Assembly (NCBI GenBank): GCA_041940305.1
Contig: JBGTSJ010000021.1
Coordinates: 1 to 64,000, forward strand
Reading direction: 5' to 3'
DNA from: JBGTSJ01 sp041940305
GTDB lineage: Bacteria; Planctomycetota; Planctomycetia; Planctomycetales; Planctomycetaceae
Length of the DNA: 64,000 bases
Shown here piece by piece: positions 17,350 through 24,711 of this stretch (position 1 is its first letter; each line of letters starts with the position of its first letter). Under the pieces are notes generated by a model that made no database searches, was not told the origin of the DNA, and saw only the letters and a program-made list of their open reading frames with translations. The translations under genes and the position numbers were made by a program.

Positions 17350-17664
17350 GGCGGGCCTGGCTCTGATCGAGCAAACGACGTATGGAAGAACGGAAGATCA
17401 ACTGGCACTGAGGGGGGCTTGCAGCAATCCCAGACTCACAGCCTGGAATGGATCGTCCAAAATCCGGGGGCGGTTGCTTGTGAGAATCCGGAGGCGTCCC
17501 TATACTCTCGTGTTCTTCCGGTCGGCCGGGGACGGGGGGATTGTTTCCAGACGGCGGCCCTGAGTCGTAAAGTGCTTTCTGTGCGGGAATTGTGTGAACT
17601 CAAGGCTGGCGAAGATGCCGGGTGTCCGGGATGAAGAACGAATGAATGAAGGCCGATTGCCACG
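17350..17664 (+). other. Non-coding spacer between map and rpmJ
   Basis: This 315-nt stretch has no convincing gene. In particular I find no frame resembling translation initiation factor IF-1, which usually lies here. Short open frames across it have no family features. It holds a promoter-like pair at 17478-17506, which could give the rpmJ-rplQ block its own start of transcription. Confidence 0.65.
17478..17506 (+). promoter_or_regulatory. Candidate promoter for rpmJ-rpsM-rpsK-rpoA-rplQ
   Basis: TTGTGA at 17478-17483, a 17-nt spacer and TATACT at 17501-17506 match the sigma70 consensus at four and five of six positions. It lies about 160 nt upstream of the rpmJ ATG in the longest spacer of this part of the cluster. 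Confidence 0.5.
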
Positions 17665-17781
17665 ATGAAAGTCCGTGCAAGCGTTAAGCGAATCTGCGAA
17701 AGCTGCAAGCTGGTGCGGCGGAAGGGGCGGATCTACGTGATTTGTTCCGCCGATGCGCGTCACAAGCAGCGTCAGGGTTGA
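17665..17781 (+). CDS. rpmJ: 50S ribosomal protein L36
   Basis: L36 is the smallest large-subunit protein, a zinc ribbon. The 38-residue product starts MKVRASVKRICESCKLVRRK and ends with the family signature ICSADARHKQRQG. Zinc ligands are C11, C14, C27 and H33. The length is typical (37-38). It sits just before rpsM as in other bacteria, and its stop is 94 nt before the rpsM start. Confidence 0.96.
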   Translation: MKVRASVKRICESCKLVRRKGRIYVICSADARHKQRQG

Positions 17782-17875
17782 GTTTGCGGGGTGCGGCGCG
17801 TTGGGCGCTGCAAACTGAGTGCAATGATCGCCGGCCGTCAGGCTGTTTGCGACGTTCCGAGGGAGATCACTTTCC

Positions 17876-18262
17876 ATGCCGCGTGTTCTGGGTGTGGACA
17901 TTCCGAATGAGAAGCCGACGTACATCTCGCTGCAGTACCTGCACGGGGTGGGACAGGCGAAGGCGATCGAGGTCTGCCAGAAGCTGAGTCTGCCGACGAA
18001 CCGCCGCGCTCGCGAGTTGAGCGACGACGATATTCAGCGGATCAACACGCTGCTGGACAATGAGTACGTCGTGGAAGGCCAGTTGCGTCGTCAGACGCAG
18101 GAGAATATCGGCCGCCTGCGCAACATTCAGTGCTACCGCGGGATTCGGCATCGCCGCGGGTTGCCGGTGCGCGGCCAGCGGACGCGCACGAACTCCCGGA
18201 CGCGAAAGGGGCCACGGAAGACCGTCGCCGGGAAGAAGGGGGTCAAGGAGATGCGTCACTGA
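17876..18262 (+). CDS. rpsM: 30S ribosomal protein S13
   Basis: S13 lies in the small-subunit head and contacts the P-site tRNA and L5. The 128-residue product (usual 118-126) has MPRVLGVDIPNEKPTYISL, a helix-two-turns-helix with YLHGVGQAKAIEVC, and the C-terminal HRRGLPVRGQRTRTNSRTRK block followed by a basic tail. The start is ATG at 17876, preceded by GAGGGAGA at 17859-17866. Confidence 0.97.
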   Translation: MPRVLGVDIPNEKPTYISLQYLHGVGQAKAIEVCQKLSLPTNRRARELSDDDIQRINTLLDNEYVVEGQLRRQTQENIGRLRNIQCYRGIRHRRGLPVRGQRTRTNSRTRKGPRKTVAGKKGVKEMRH

Positions 18263-18343
18263 TCCCGTGGCGATCCGCTTCGGGGGACATTGTTTCGCCG
18301 CGGATGACAGCCGCGGATGGGTCGGGTTCAGGAGAGATCATCG

Positions 18344-18736
18344 GTGGCGAAGGCACCAGCTGCATCAAAGAAGAAGCGGGCGCGGAAGAACGTCAACCGC
18401 GGAATCGCCCACATCAAGGCGTCGTTCAATAACACCACGGTAACGATCACCGACACGAACGGCGACGTGTTGTGCTGGGCGACGGCCGGTACAAGCGGCT
18501 TCAAGGGGTCTCGCAAGAGCACGCCTTTCGCCGCGCAGCGTGCTGCCGAGACATGCGCCGACCGCGCCAAGAAGTTCGGCATCAAGGAGTTGGAGGTGCG
18601 GGTGAAGGGGCCGGGGTCGGGGCGCGAAAGCGCGATCACCGGCCTGCAGGTGGGGGGAATCTCCATCAAGAGCATCGAAGACATTACGCCGCTGCCGCAT
18701 AACGGGTGCCGTCCGCCGAAGCGTCGCCGCGTGTGA
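18344..18736 (+). CDS. rpsK: 30S ribosomal protein S11
   Basis: S11 lines the mRNA exit platform. The 130-residue product shows GIAHIKASFNNTTVTITD, WATAGTSGFKGSRKSTPFAA, VRVKGPGSGRESAI and the C-terminal DITPLPHNGCRPPKRRRV. I chose the GTG at 18344 (MAKAPAASKKK): GGAGAG lies 7 nt upstream at 18331-18336 and the N-terminus then aligns with other S11 proteins. An upstream in-frame ATG at 18317 would add nine non-family residues. The next gene is rpoA; rpsD, usual at this place, is absent. Confidence 0.96.
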   Translation: MAKAPAASKKKRARKNVNRGIAHIKASFNNTTVTITDTNGDVLCWATAGTSGFKGSRKSTPFAAQRAAETCADRAKKFGIKELEVRVKGPGSGRESAITGLQVGGISIKSIEDITPLPHNGCRPPKRRRV

Positions 18737-18796
18737 CGCCGGACCGGTCCTGATCGCAGTTCTCTCAAATCGCGTGCGTTTCGAGGAGCAACCTCC

Positions 18797-19801
18797 ATGC
18801 GGATTCGTTGGCGGAATTTGGAGCTTCCCAGTCGCGTCGTTGCCGAAAAGAAGGAAGGGGCGACGTACGGAGTGTTCGTGGCCGAGCCGTTCGAGCGGGG
18901 CTTCGGGCACACGATTGCGAACAGTCTGCGGCGGATCCTGCTGTCGAGCCTGGAAGGGTCGGCCGTCACGCGGGTGAAGCTGCACGGCGTGCAGCACGAA
19001 TTCACGACCATCCCGGGCGTCGTTGAGGATGTGACCGACATCTGCCTCAACCTCAAGTCACTGATCGTCAAGAATTACAGCACGGCCGCAAAAACGCTGC
19101 GGATTGAGAAGCACGCGCGCGGGGTGGTGACTGGCGGCGACGTCGTCACCGACGACCAGGTGGAGGTGATCAATAAGGACCTGATCATTGCCACGATGAC
19201 CGACGACGTGCCGTTGAGCATGGAACTCACGGTCGAAAACGGCCGTGGCTACGTGCCGGCCAGCGAGCAGTACGAGAAGCTGCCGGAAGTGGGCGCCATC
19301 CCGCTCGACGCGGCATTCTCGCCGGTGACGCGCGTCCGCTACAAGGTGGAAGACACGCGTGTTGGTCAGCGCACGAACTACGACAAGTTGACGATGGAAA
19401 TCTGGACCAACGGCACGGTCACGCCGGAAATGGCGCTGGTCGAGGCCGCCAAGATTCTCCGTAAGCACCTCAATCCATTTATCAACTTCCGCGAGCCGGG
19501 CCCCGAGCTGGGTCCGGAAGGCGGGCTGAAGGGGATGCTCGAAGCGACGGGCTATTCGCCGATCGATCTGGAACTGGAGGAGAAGCTCGGAATGAGCCTG
19601 GCGGAGCTGAACCTGTCGGTGCGGGCGACGAACTGCCTGGAGTCCGAGGGGATCAACACCGTCCGCGATCTGGTATCGAAGAACGACGACCAATTGCTGC
19701 AGGTCCGCAACTTCGGTGAGACCACGCTCCTGGAGGTGAAGGAGCGGTTGCAGTTGATCGGTCTGCGTCTGGGGATGAAGGTCCCGCAGCATATTGGCTG
19801 A
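18797..19801 (+). CDS. rpoA: DNA-directed RNA polymerase subunit alpha
   Basis: Alpha dimerises to start RNA polymerase assembly and contacts activators and UP elements. The 334-residue product has both domains: an N-terminal part (residues 1-230) with EPFERGFGHTIANSLRRILL and the GVVEDVTDICLNLKSL stretch, and a C-terminal domain (about 260-330) with LNLSVRATNCLESEGINTV and the NFGETTLLEVKERL helix-hairpin-helix. The start ATG at 18797 has GAGGAG 9 nt upstream. Confidence 0.97.
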   Translation: MRIRWRNLELPSRVVAEKKEGATYGVFVAEPFERGFGHTIANSLRRILLSSLEGSAVTRVKLHGVQHEFTTIPGVVEDVTDICLNLKSLIVKNYSTAAKTLRIEKHARGVVTGGDVVTDDQVEVINKDLIIATMTDDVPLSMELTVENGRGYVPASEQYEKLPEVGAIPLDAAFSPVTRVRYKVEDTRVGQRTNYDKLTMEIWTNGTVTPEMALVEAAKILRKHLNPFINFREPGPELGPEGGLKGMLEATGYSPIDLELEEKLGMSLAELNLSVRATNCLESEGINTVRDLVSKNDDQLLQVRNFGETTLLEVKERLQLIGLRLGMKVPQHIG

Positions 19802-19817
19802 GAATTGAGGAGTTTCC

Positions 19818-19834
19818 GCGGCGCGAAGCGCCGC
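19818..19834. repeat. GC-rich hairpin between rpoA and rplQ
   Basis: GCGGCGC (19818-19824), loop GAA, GCGCCGC (19828-19834): a perfect 7-bp stem with a GNA-type triloop. There is no U tract after it, so an RNA processing or stability role is as likely as termination. Confidence 0.6.
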
Positions 19835-19876
19835 AGCACGGGCGACCGGCTCGGGCTCATTGACTGGATCTGAACC

Positions 19877-20515
19877 ATGCGACATCGTCTGCGAGGCCGC
19901 GTCCTCAGCCGTACCCCGTCCCATCGCGTCGCCATGCTGCGCAACATGGCGGCGAGCCTGATGCACACCGTGCGGATCGACGAGGGATCGGAGGGAAGTC
20001 CGAAGGTCGCCGGCCGCATCGTCACCACGGTGGCGAAGGCCAAGGAACTGCGTCCGTTCGTAGAGAAGCTGATCACGCTCGCAAAGAAAGCCCGTCCTCA
20101 TGAGGACAAGGCCCGCGAGTTTGCCAGCAGTGCCGAGCGGAACAGCGCCGAATGGAAGAGCTGGCGCGAATCGGCACAGTGGCAGCAGTGGAGCGCCGCG
20201 ATCGCGCCCGCACTGGCGTATCGCCGCCGGGCGTTCTCGATCCTGCGGGACAACGAGGCGGTCGATATCCTGTTCACCGAGCTGTCGGATCGGTTCCAGG
20301 ACCGTCCGGGCGGTTACACACGGATTGTCCGTCTCCCCACCCGCCGCCTGGGGGATGCCGGCGAGCAGGCGCTGATCGAATTTGTCGGCGAGCGCGACCG
20401 CGTGCGACGACGGCGTGCGGCGCCGGTTGTGGTGCCGACCGAGAGCAAATCGCAGGCGTCCGAACAGGATGACTCGAAAGCTTCGGCCGAAGAGCAAGAG
20501 TCCAGTGAAACCTGA
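19877..20515 (+). CDS. rplQ: 50S ribosomal protein L17 (extended)
   Basis: L17 lies near the tunnel exit. The core is clear: MRHRLRGRVLSRTPSHRVAM, the LRNMAASLM helix, AKELRPFVEKLITLAKK, NEAVDILFTELSDRFQDRPG and GYTRIVRLPTRRLGDAGEQA. At 212 residues it is far longer than the usual 116-130. Extra parts are a loop near residues 33-48 (DEGSEGSPKVAGRIV), an insertion near 77-108 rich in Trp and Ala, and an acidic Ser/Glu tail of about 45 residues. It ends the ribosomal cluster. Confidence 0.95.
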   Translation: MRHRLRGRVLSRTPSHRVAMLRNMAASLMHTVRIDEGSEGSPKVAGRIVTTVAKAKELRPFVEKLITLAKKARPHEDKAREFASSAERNSAEWKSWRESAQWQQWSAAIAPALAYRRRAFSILRDNEAVDILFTELSDRFQDRPGGYTRIVRLPTRRLGDAGEQALIEFVGERDRVRRRRAAPVVVPTESKSQASEQDDSKASAEEQESSET

Positions 20516-20586
20516 GTGATGGTTTCCGCGGCCGGTCTTCGGACCGCGAATCCGGCGGCAGTCTCCTGCGACGAAAGGAAGCTCGC

Positions 20587-21195
20587 ATGAGAGGACGTTC
20601 GACCGCGAATCGGACGCCGTTTGATTTCTCCCGGGCGATGACGCTGCTCTGTGCCGACGTCGCCGACCGCGTTGACGAGCTGCTGCACGTTGATATGTCG
20701 TGCGTCGCCGTCTCCTTCGCCCAGACGCGCCGCCGCGTGCTCCACGGCCTTCAGGCCAAGCTGACCCCAATGCGATTCGAAGGGGGGGCTCTCACCACGC
20801 ACCGCCACGGACGGATGTGGACCTGCCAGCGGCTGGTGCATAACGGCCGGGAAATGCTCTACATCCTGACGTTCTACCTGCCCCGGTTTCTGGACCAGCC
20901 GTTCCGGGAGAAGATGACGACGGTCACGCACGAGTTGCTGCACATCAGCCCGAATTTCAACGGGGATCTGCGGCGGTTCGACGGCCGTTGCTATATGCAT
21001 TCGTCCAGCCAGAAGGAGTTCGACCGGCTGGCCGACGAACTGGCGCGAAAATACCTGGCGCAGCGCCCTCGGCAGGAATTATACGAGTTCCTGCGCTATG
21101 ACTTCCGGACGCTCTCGCGCCGACACGGCGGCGTGGTCGGTCTGCAGGTGCCGATCCCCAAGCTGATCGCGCTGCCCGACTCGCGAACGGCGTAG
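20587..21195 (+). CDS. Putative zinc metallopeptidase
   Basis: The 202-residue product has one HExxH zinc motif, HELLH at residues 115-119, followed by ISPNFNGDL and a later His at 138 (CYMHSSS) that could be a third ligand. The N-terminal part (FDFSRAMTLLCADVADRVDE) and overall plan resemble the putative phage-type metallopeptidase family. I see no signal peptide or membrane segment, so it is probably cytosolic. It lies 71 nt after rplQ on the same strand. The substrate is unknown; the position behind the ribosomal cluster may be incidental. Confidence 0.7.
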   Translation: MRGRSTANRTPFDFSRAMTLLCADVADRVDELLHVDMSCVAVSFAQTRRRVLHGLQAKLTPMRFEGGALTTHRHGRMWTCQRLVHNGREMLYILTFYLPRFLDQPFREKMTTVTHELLHISPNFNGDLRRFDGRCYMHSSSQKEFDRLADELARKYLAQRPRQELYEFLRYDFRTLSRRHGGVVGLQVPIPKLIALPDSRTA

Positions 21196-21217
21196 TCCGG
21201 AACAGCAGGATCCGAAT

Positions 21218-21245
21218 GGGAGACGATCCAGTCGTCGGGTCTCCC
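21218..21245. terminator. Hairpin between convergent genes (possible bidirectional terminator)
   Basis: GGGAGAC (21218-21224) and GTCTCCC (21239-21245) are complementary across a 14-nt loop. They lie between the metallopeptidase stop (21195, + strand) and the apt stop (21313, minus strand). No T tract flanks the stem on either side, so the call rests on position and structure. Confidence 0.4.
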
Positions 21246-21312
21246 AACGCCGGTGGCGGCCAGACGAGTCTTCGCGTGCCGAGGCTCGCCTCCGTGCCGC
21301 GATCAATCCGGG

Positions 21313-21846
21313 CTACGTCTCATCCGCGTACTGGATGAGGCTGACGACTTTGTGCGGGGCGAGTTTGGCCCGGCCGGGGAGGAACGTCAATTCGACGACG
21401 AATGCACAGCCGATGATCTCGGCCCCACTTTGTTCCGCCAGCTTCACGCAGGCCTGCATGGTGCCTCCGGTGGCCAGGAGGTCGTCCACGAGCAGCACCC
21501 GGTCGCCGGCCTTCACGGCGTCGGTGTGCATTTCGAGAGTGTCCGTGCCGTACTCGAGCTCGTAGTGGAAGGCCTGTGTGTCGAACGGCAGCTTGCCAGG
21601 CTTGCGGACCGGGACGAACGCGCAGTTGAACTCCAGAGCCAGGGGAGCAGCGAAAATGAATCCGCGCGCCTCGGCGGCCGCGACGGCGGTGACGCCGGCA
21701 TCGCGGAAGGGGTCGGCCATCCGTTGGACCGCCTCACGAAAGGCATCCGGCCGGGCCAGCAGCGGAGTAATATCCCGGAACATGATGCCGGGCTTGGGAA
21801 AGCCCTTGATGTTACGAACGCAGGATTTGAGGTCAATATCAGGCAT
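21313..21846 (-). CDS. apt: Adenine phosphoribosyltransferase
   Basis: It converts adenine and PRPP to AMP in purine salvage. The 177-residue product has the family length and blocks: VRNIKGFPKPGIMFRDITPL, EARGFIFAAPLALEF, FVPVRKPGKLPF and the PRPP-binding loop VLLVDDLLATGGTM. The start is ATG at 21846 (MPDIDLKSCV); the frame is open further upstream but overlaps the kinase gene. It lies 16 nt after the kinase stop, so the two are probably one transcript. Confidence 0.95.
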   Translation of the reverse strand: MPDIDLKSCVRNIKGFPKPGIMFRDITPLLARPDAFREAVQRMADPFRDAGVTAVAAAEARGFIFAAPLALEFNCAFVPVRKPGKLPFDTQAFHYELEYGTDTLEMHTDAVKAGDRVLLVDDLLATGGTMQACVKLAEQSGAEIIGCAFVVELTFLPGRAKLAPHKVVSLIQYADET

Positions 21847-21862
21847 GAGACGAGACGAGGGG

Positions 21863-23725
21863 TCAAGGGGCAGAAGGGCTGTGCGATTCCGATTCTGGTT
21901 CAGTCCGGTTGGGCTGTGACGCTCCGGATTCCTCAAGCTGGCGGCGGGCCTGTTCGAGCAGCGAAGCGGCGCCGGGGTCGTCATCATACAGATCCAGAGT
22001 GCTCCGCCATATTGCGGCAGCTTCCTCTGTCCGCCCTTCCTTCTGCATCGATGCGGCGCGTGCAAGGGCCGCTTCGAGCAGAGCGTAGCGGCTGGAGGCC
22101 TGCTCCGGGTTGGCCTGCTGTTCGCGAACCTGTCGGAGGAATTCGTCCGTCACGCGGCGCCACTGCTGCTCATCCGGATGACCGGCCAGCAACGTGGAGA
22201 GCGACTGCAGAGTCTGTTCTGCGGCTGCGAGACTGCCGCGATTGCGCTGTTCGAGGGCCTCAATCAGAAACCGCTCCACTTCGGTGCGCTCCACTCCGGG
22301 CGATCTCCGGAAGTCGCTGCCGAGCAGGTCGCGCTCCGTGTCGTACGCTGCGATCCGGTCGAGGTACGGCTGGACGCGCGGGCCCCAGACTTCCGGATCA
22401 TTCGCCAGCAGCGGCTCGAAGATACTGCTGCGCGCCTCCTCCCATGCAGCGCCGCGCGGACCCTGCATGAGTAGCGCTCCGCGCGCAAACCGCTCCTCAT
22501 CGGTTTCCTGCCCCGACTGATACCAGACGATTCCGCCGAGGACGAGCAGGCCGAGCAGGGCCAGCAGCACCCAGGTGTTGTCAAACAGACTCTGGACGGG
22601 GGTGGGGGCGTGCGCTTCCTCGATGTGAGCGCGCATCAGGTCGCGCATCAGCGTTCCACCAACCTCCTGCCCCTCCGCCGGTCGCGCCGAGGTCGCGGAC
22701 ATCGTTTCGGCGGTGGCGTGCTGGTCGCTGAATTCGAAGGTCGCGTCTCCTTTCGCGAGATCGACCTTCCTGGGGACTTCCGCCAGCCGCAACGACAGCA
22801 CATAGGCATCGGGAAACCGGTCGTCCGGTTTTTTCTCGAGGCATTGGCAGACAATCTCGTCGAGCCAGTGCGGAATCTCCGGGACGATTCGCCGCGGGCT
22901 GTCGAACTGGTTGAAACGGTGCTTCTGGGCGATGTCCATCGCGGTCGAGCCGACAAACGGCGGGCGGCCGGTGAGCATTACGTAGAGCACCGCCCCGAGT
23001 GAGTAGATGTCGCTGCGCTTGGTCGCCCGCTGACCGATCGTCTGCTCGGGGGACATGTACTCGGCCGTGCCGATCATGCCGCCGGTCGCGGTCAGCTTGC
23101 CGCCGGCGAAGACCTGCGCGACGCCGAAATCGGTCAGCTTGACGGAGCCATCGCGCGCCAACAGGAGATTCGACGGCTTGAGATCGCGATGAATGATGCC
23201 TGAATTGTGAGCCGACTTCAGTGCCTTGCAGATCTGAATGCCGATCTCCACCGCTTCCCGCCAGGGAATCCGCTTGTCGCGCTTCAGACGATCGGTAAGA
23301 GTCTCGCCGTCCACGTACTCCATGGCGTAGTAGTAGGTGCCGTCGTCCACGCCGCTGTCATACAGCCGGACAATGTGCGGGCTTTCGAGCTTCCGCATGG
23401 CGTCGATTTCCCGTGTAAAGCGGGCGACGAACCCGTGCTCGCGGGCCATCGACGCAGGAAGCACCTTGACCGCGGCGACCTGTCTGGTCTCGCGATGCGT
23501 ACCGTGGTAGACGGTTCCCATACCGCCGGCGCCGAGCTTGCGTTCAATGTCATAGGGGCCGACTCGCTCGGGCAGCACTTCCTGTCCGCGGCGGCCCGGA
23601 GGGCTGACTTCGCTGTTGCTGGGCGTTGTCAAACTGGCACTCCAAACGACAGACTGGGAATGGACGGGAAGGACGCCGCGGTAGGATTCAGCAGATCCGA
23701 CTCGAACCCTTCGCGACGCTCCCAT
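21863..23725 (-). CDS. Membrane-anchored Ser/Thr protein kinase
   Basis: This is a eukaryotic-like Hanks-type kinase. Counting from the ATG at 23725 (620 residues), the P-loop GAGGMGTVY lies at about 66-73, the catalytic loop HRDLKPSN at 179-186, DFG at 199-201 and the APE-like MSPEQ near 224-228. One membrane segment lies at about 385-402 (WVLLALLGLLVLGGIVWY). The outer part (410-620) is helical and repeat-like, perhaps TPR-like, and ends in a Ser/Glu tail. The start is uncertain: TTG at 23632, with GGAG 7 nt upstream, would remove an N-terminus that does not look like coding sequence. It is divergent from the CbiX gene and followed by apt. Confidence 0.93.
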   Translation of the reverse strand: MGASRRVRVGSAESYRGVLPVHSQSVVWSASLTTPSNSEVSPPGRRGQEVLPERVGPYDIERKLGAGGMGTVYHGTHRETRQVAAVKVLPASMAREHGFVARFTREIDAMRKLESPHIVRLYDSGVDDGTYYYAMEYVDGETLTDRLKRDKRIPWREAVEIGIQICKALKSAHNSGIIHRDLKPSNLLLARDGSVKLTDFGVAQVFAGGKLTATGGMIGTAEYMSPEQTIGQRATKRSDIYSLGAVLYVMLTGRPPFVGSTAMDIAQKHRFNQFDSPRRIVPEIPHWLDEIVCQCLEKKPDDRFPDAYVLSLRLAEVPRKVDLAKGDATFEFSDQHATAETMSATSARPAEGQEVGGTLMRDLMRAHIEEAHAPTPVQSLFDNTWVLLALLGLLVLGGIVWYQSGQETDEERFARGALLMQGPRGAAWEEARSSIFEPLLANDPEVWGPRVQPYLDRIAAYDTERDLLGSDFRRSPGVERTEVERFLIEALEQRNRGSLAAAEQTLQSLSTLLAGHPDEQQWRRVTDEFLRQVREQQANPEQASSRYALLEAALARAASMQKEGRTEEAAAIWRSTLDLYDDDPGAASLLEQARRQLEESGASQPNRTEPESESHSPSAP

Positions 23726-23735
23726 TGGAACTGAT

Positions 23736-24101
23736 ATGCCGACCGGCATTCTACTCATTGCGCACGGCAGCCGTCGAAAGGAGGCCAACGATCAGCTGCT
23801 GCGCGTCGCCGAGACATTGCGTCAGCGGCGGCCGGAGGTCATTGTCGAACCCGCGTATCTGGAGCTGGCCGAGCCGTCAATTCCGGAGGGAGCCCGCCGC
23901 TGCGTAGGACGGGGGGCTACGCGCGTGCAGTTGCTTCCCTATTTTCTGTCGCCTGGCGTGCACGTCACCGAGGATCTGGAACAGCACCGGGCCGACTTCG
24001 AGCAGGCGTATCCCGACGTTGTGTTTACGGTTTGCCGCCCGCTGGGAGGACACCCTGACATCGCTGGCATCCTTCTCGACCTGCTCGACGAGCAACAATG
24101 A
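23736..24101 (+). CDS. CbiX/SirB-like sirohydrochlorin chelatase
   Basis: The 121-residue product matches the short, single-domain CbiX/SirB chelatases that insert cobalt or iron into sirohydrochlorin. Visible features are LLIAHGSRR with the metal-binding His near residue 10, the AYLELAEPSIPEG strand-turn, LLPYFLSPGVHVTEDL with the second His, and GHPDIAG near the end. Short forms of this kind act as homodimers. It overlaps the next gene by 4 nt (ATGA). No other cobalamin or siroheme gene is near, so the metal cannot be told from context. Confidence 0.85.
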   Translation: MPTGILLIAHGSRRKEANDQLLRVAETLRQRRPEVIVEPAYLELAEPSIPEGARRCVGRGATRVQLLPYFLSPGVHVTEDLEQHRADFEQAYPDVVFTVCRPLGGHPDIAGILLDLLDEQQ

Positions 24102-24583
24102 AGCTCGCCGTCCTCAGTGATACTCACGGGCATGTGGCAAACACACAGGCGGCGGTTCGCCTGATTGGTGAGATGAGCGTGGATGCCGTGCTGCATTGCG
24201 GCGACATCGGCTCAACTGCGGTCGTGCCGGTGTTTTCGCAGTGGCCGACGCATTTCGTCCTTGGCAACGTGGATCACGATGCCGCGGGACTGCGGTTTGC
24301 CATCCGCAGGGCGGGGCAGACCTGTCATGACCGGTTCGGTGAAATCGAGATCTCGAGCCGTCGCATTGGATTCCTCCACGGCGACGATTCGTGCAAGCTC
24401 TCAGAAGCGATCGAGAGTCAGCAGTACGATCTCGTGTGCTGCGGGCACACGCATAAGGCGAAACTGGAGCTGCAGGGAAGGACATACGTCCTGAATCCCG
24501 GCGCCCTGTACCGGGCGTCTCCACATACTGTCGCGCTCGTTGAGCTGCCGTCCCTGAGAGTCGAATTCCGGAAGGTTGTGTAA
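24098..24583 (+). CDS. YfcE/MJ0936-type metallophosphoesterase
   Basis: The 161-residue product has the calcineurin-like fold signatures of small phosphodiesterases: SDTHGH at residues 7-12, HCGDIG, GNVDHD, and CGHTHKA. NPGALYRAS near the C-terminus is also typical. It probably hydrolyses a phosphodiester in the cytosol; the natural substrate of the family is poorly known. Its ATG overlaps the stop of the CbiX-like gene, so the two are co-translated. Confidence 0.9.
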   Translation: MKLAVLSDTHGHVANTQAAVRLIGEMSVDAVLHCGDIGSTAVVPVFSQWPTHFVLGNVDHDAAGLRFAIRRAGQTCHDRFGEIEISSRRIGFLHGDDSCKLSEAIESQQYDLVCCGHTHKAKLELQGRTYVLNPGALYRASPHTVALVELPSLRVEFRKVV

Positions 24584-24623
24584 ACCGCCGTTCGCTGCTT
24601 CCAGGTGGCCTGCTTCGGTTCCC

Positions 24624-24629
24624 TATAAT
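24624..24629 (+). promoter_or_regulatory. Consensus -10 box upstream of the ROK gene
   Basis: TATAAT matches the sigma70 -10 hexamer perfectly; a clear -35 is not seen. It overlaps an in-frame ATG at 24628, so that ATG could not start the protein from this promoter. This favours the GTG at 24712. Confidence 0.45.
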
Positions 24630-24711
24630 GCAGCAAGCGTCTCTCTGGAGAGGAGCGTCTTGCTGCGTCCACTCGGCGGGCGCTCCGGACGAACCAGATC
24701 GGGGAATTGCA

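Noticed and set aside
17339..17563. A 74-codon frame between map and rpmJ as a candidate infA
   Set aside because: The product has none of the IF-1 OB-fold features, and its start lies inside the end of map.
19058..20770. A 570-codon minus-strand frame across rpoA and rplQ
   Set aside because: Antisense shadow of rpoA and rplQ; composition is typical of a GC-driven open frame.
24628..24711. ATG at 24628 as start of the ROK gene
   Set aside because: It overlaps a consensus TATAAT box and adds 28 residues before the family N-terminus; GTG at 24712 has a ribosome site.
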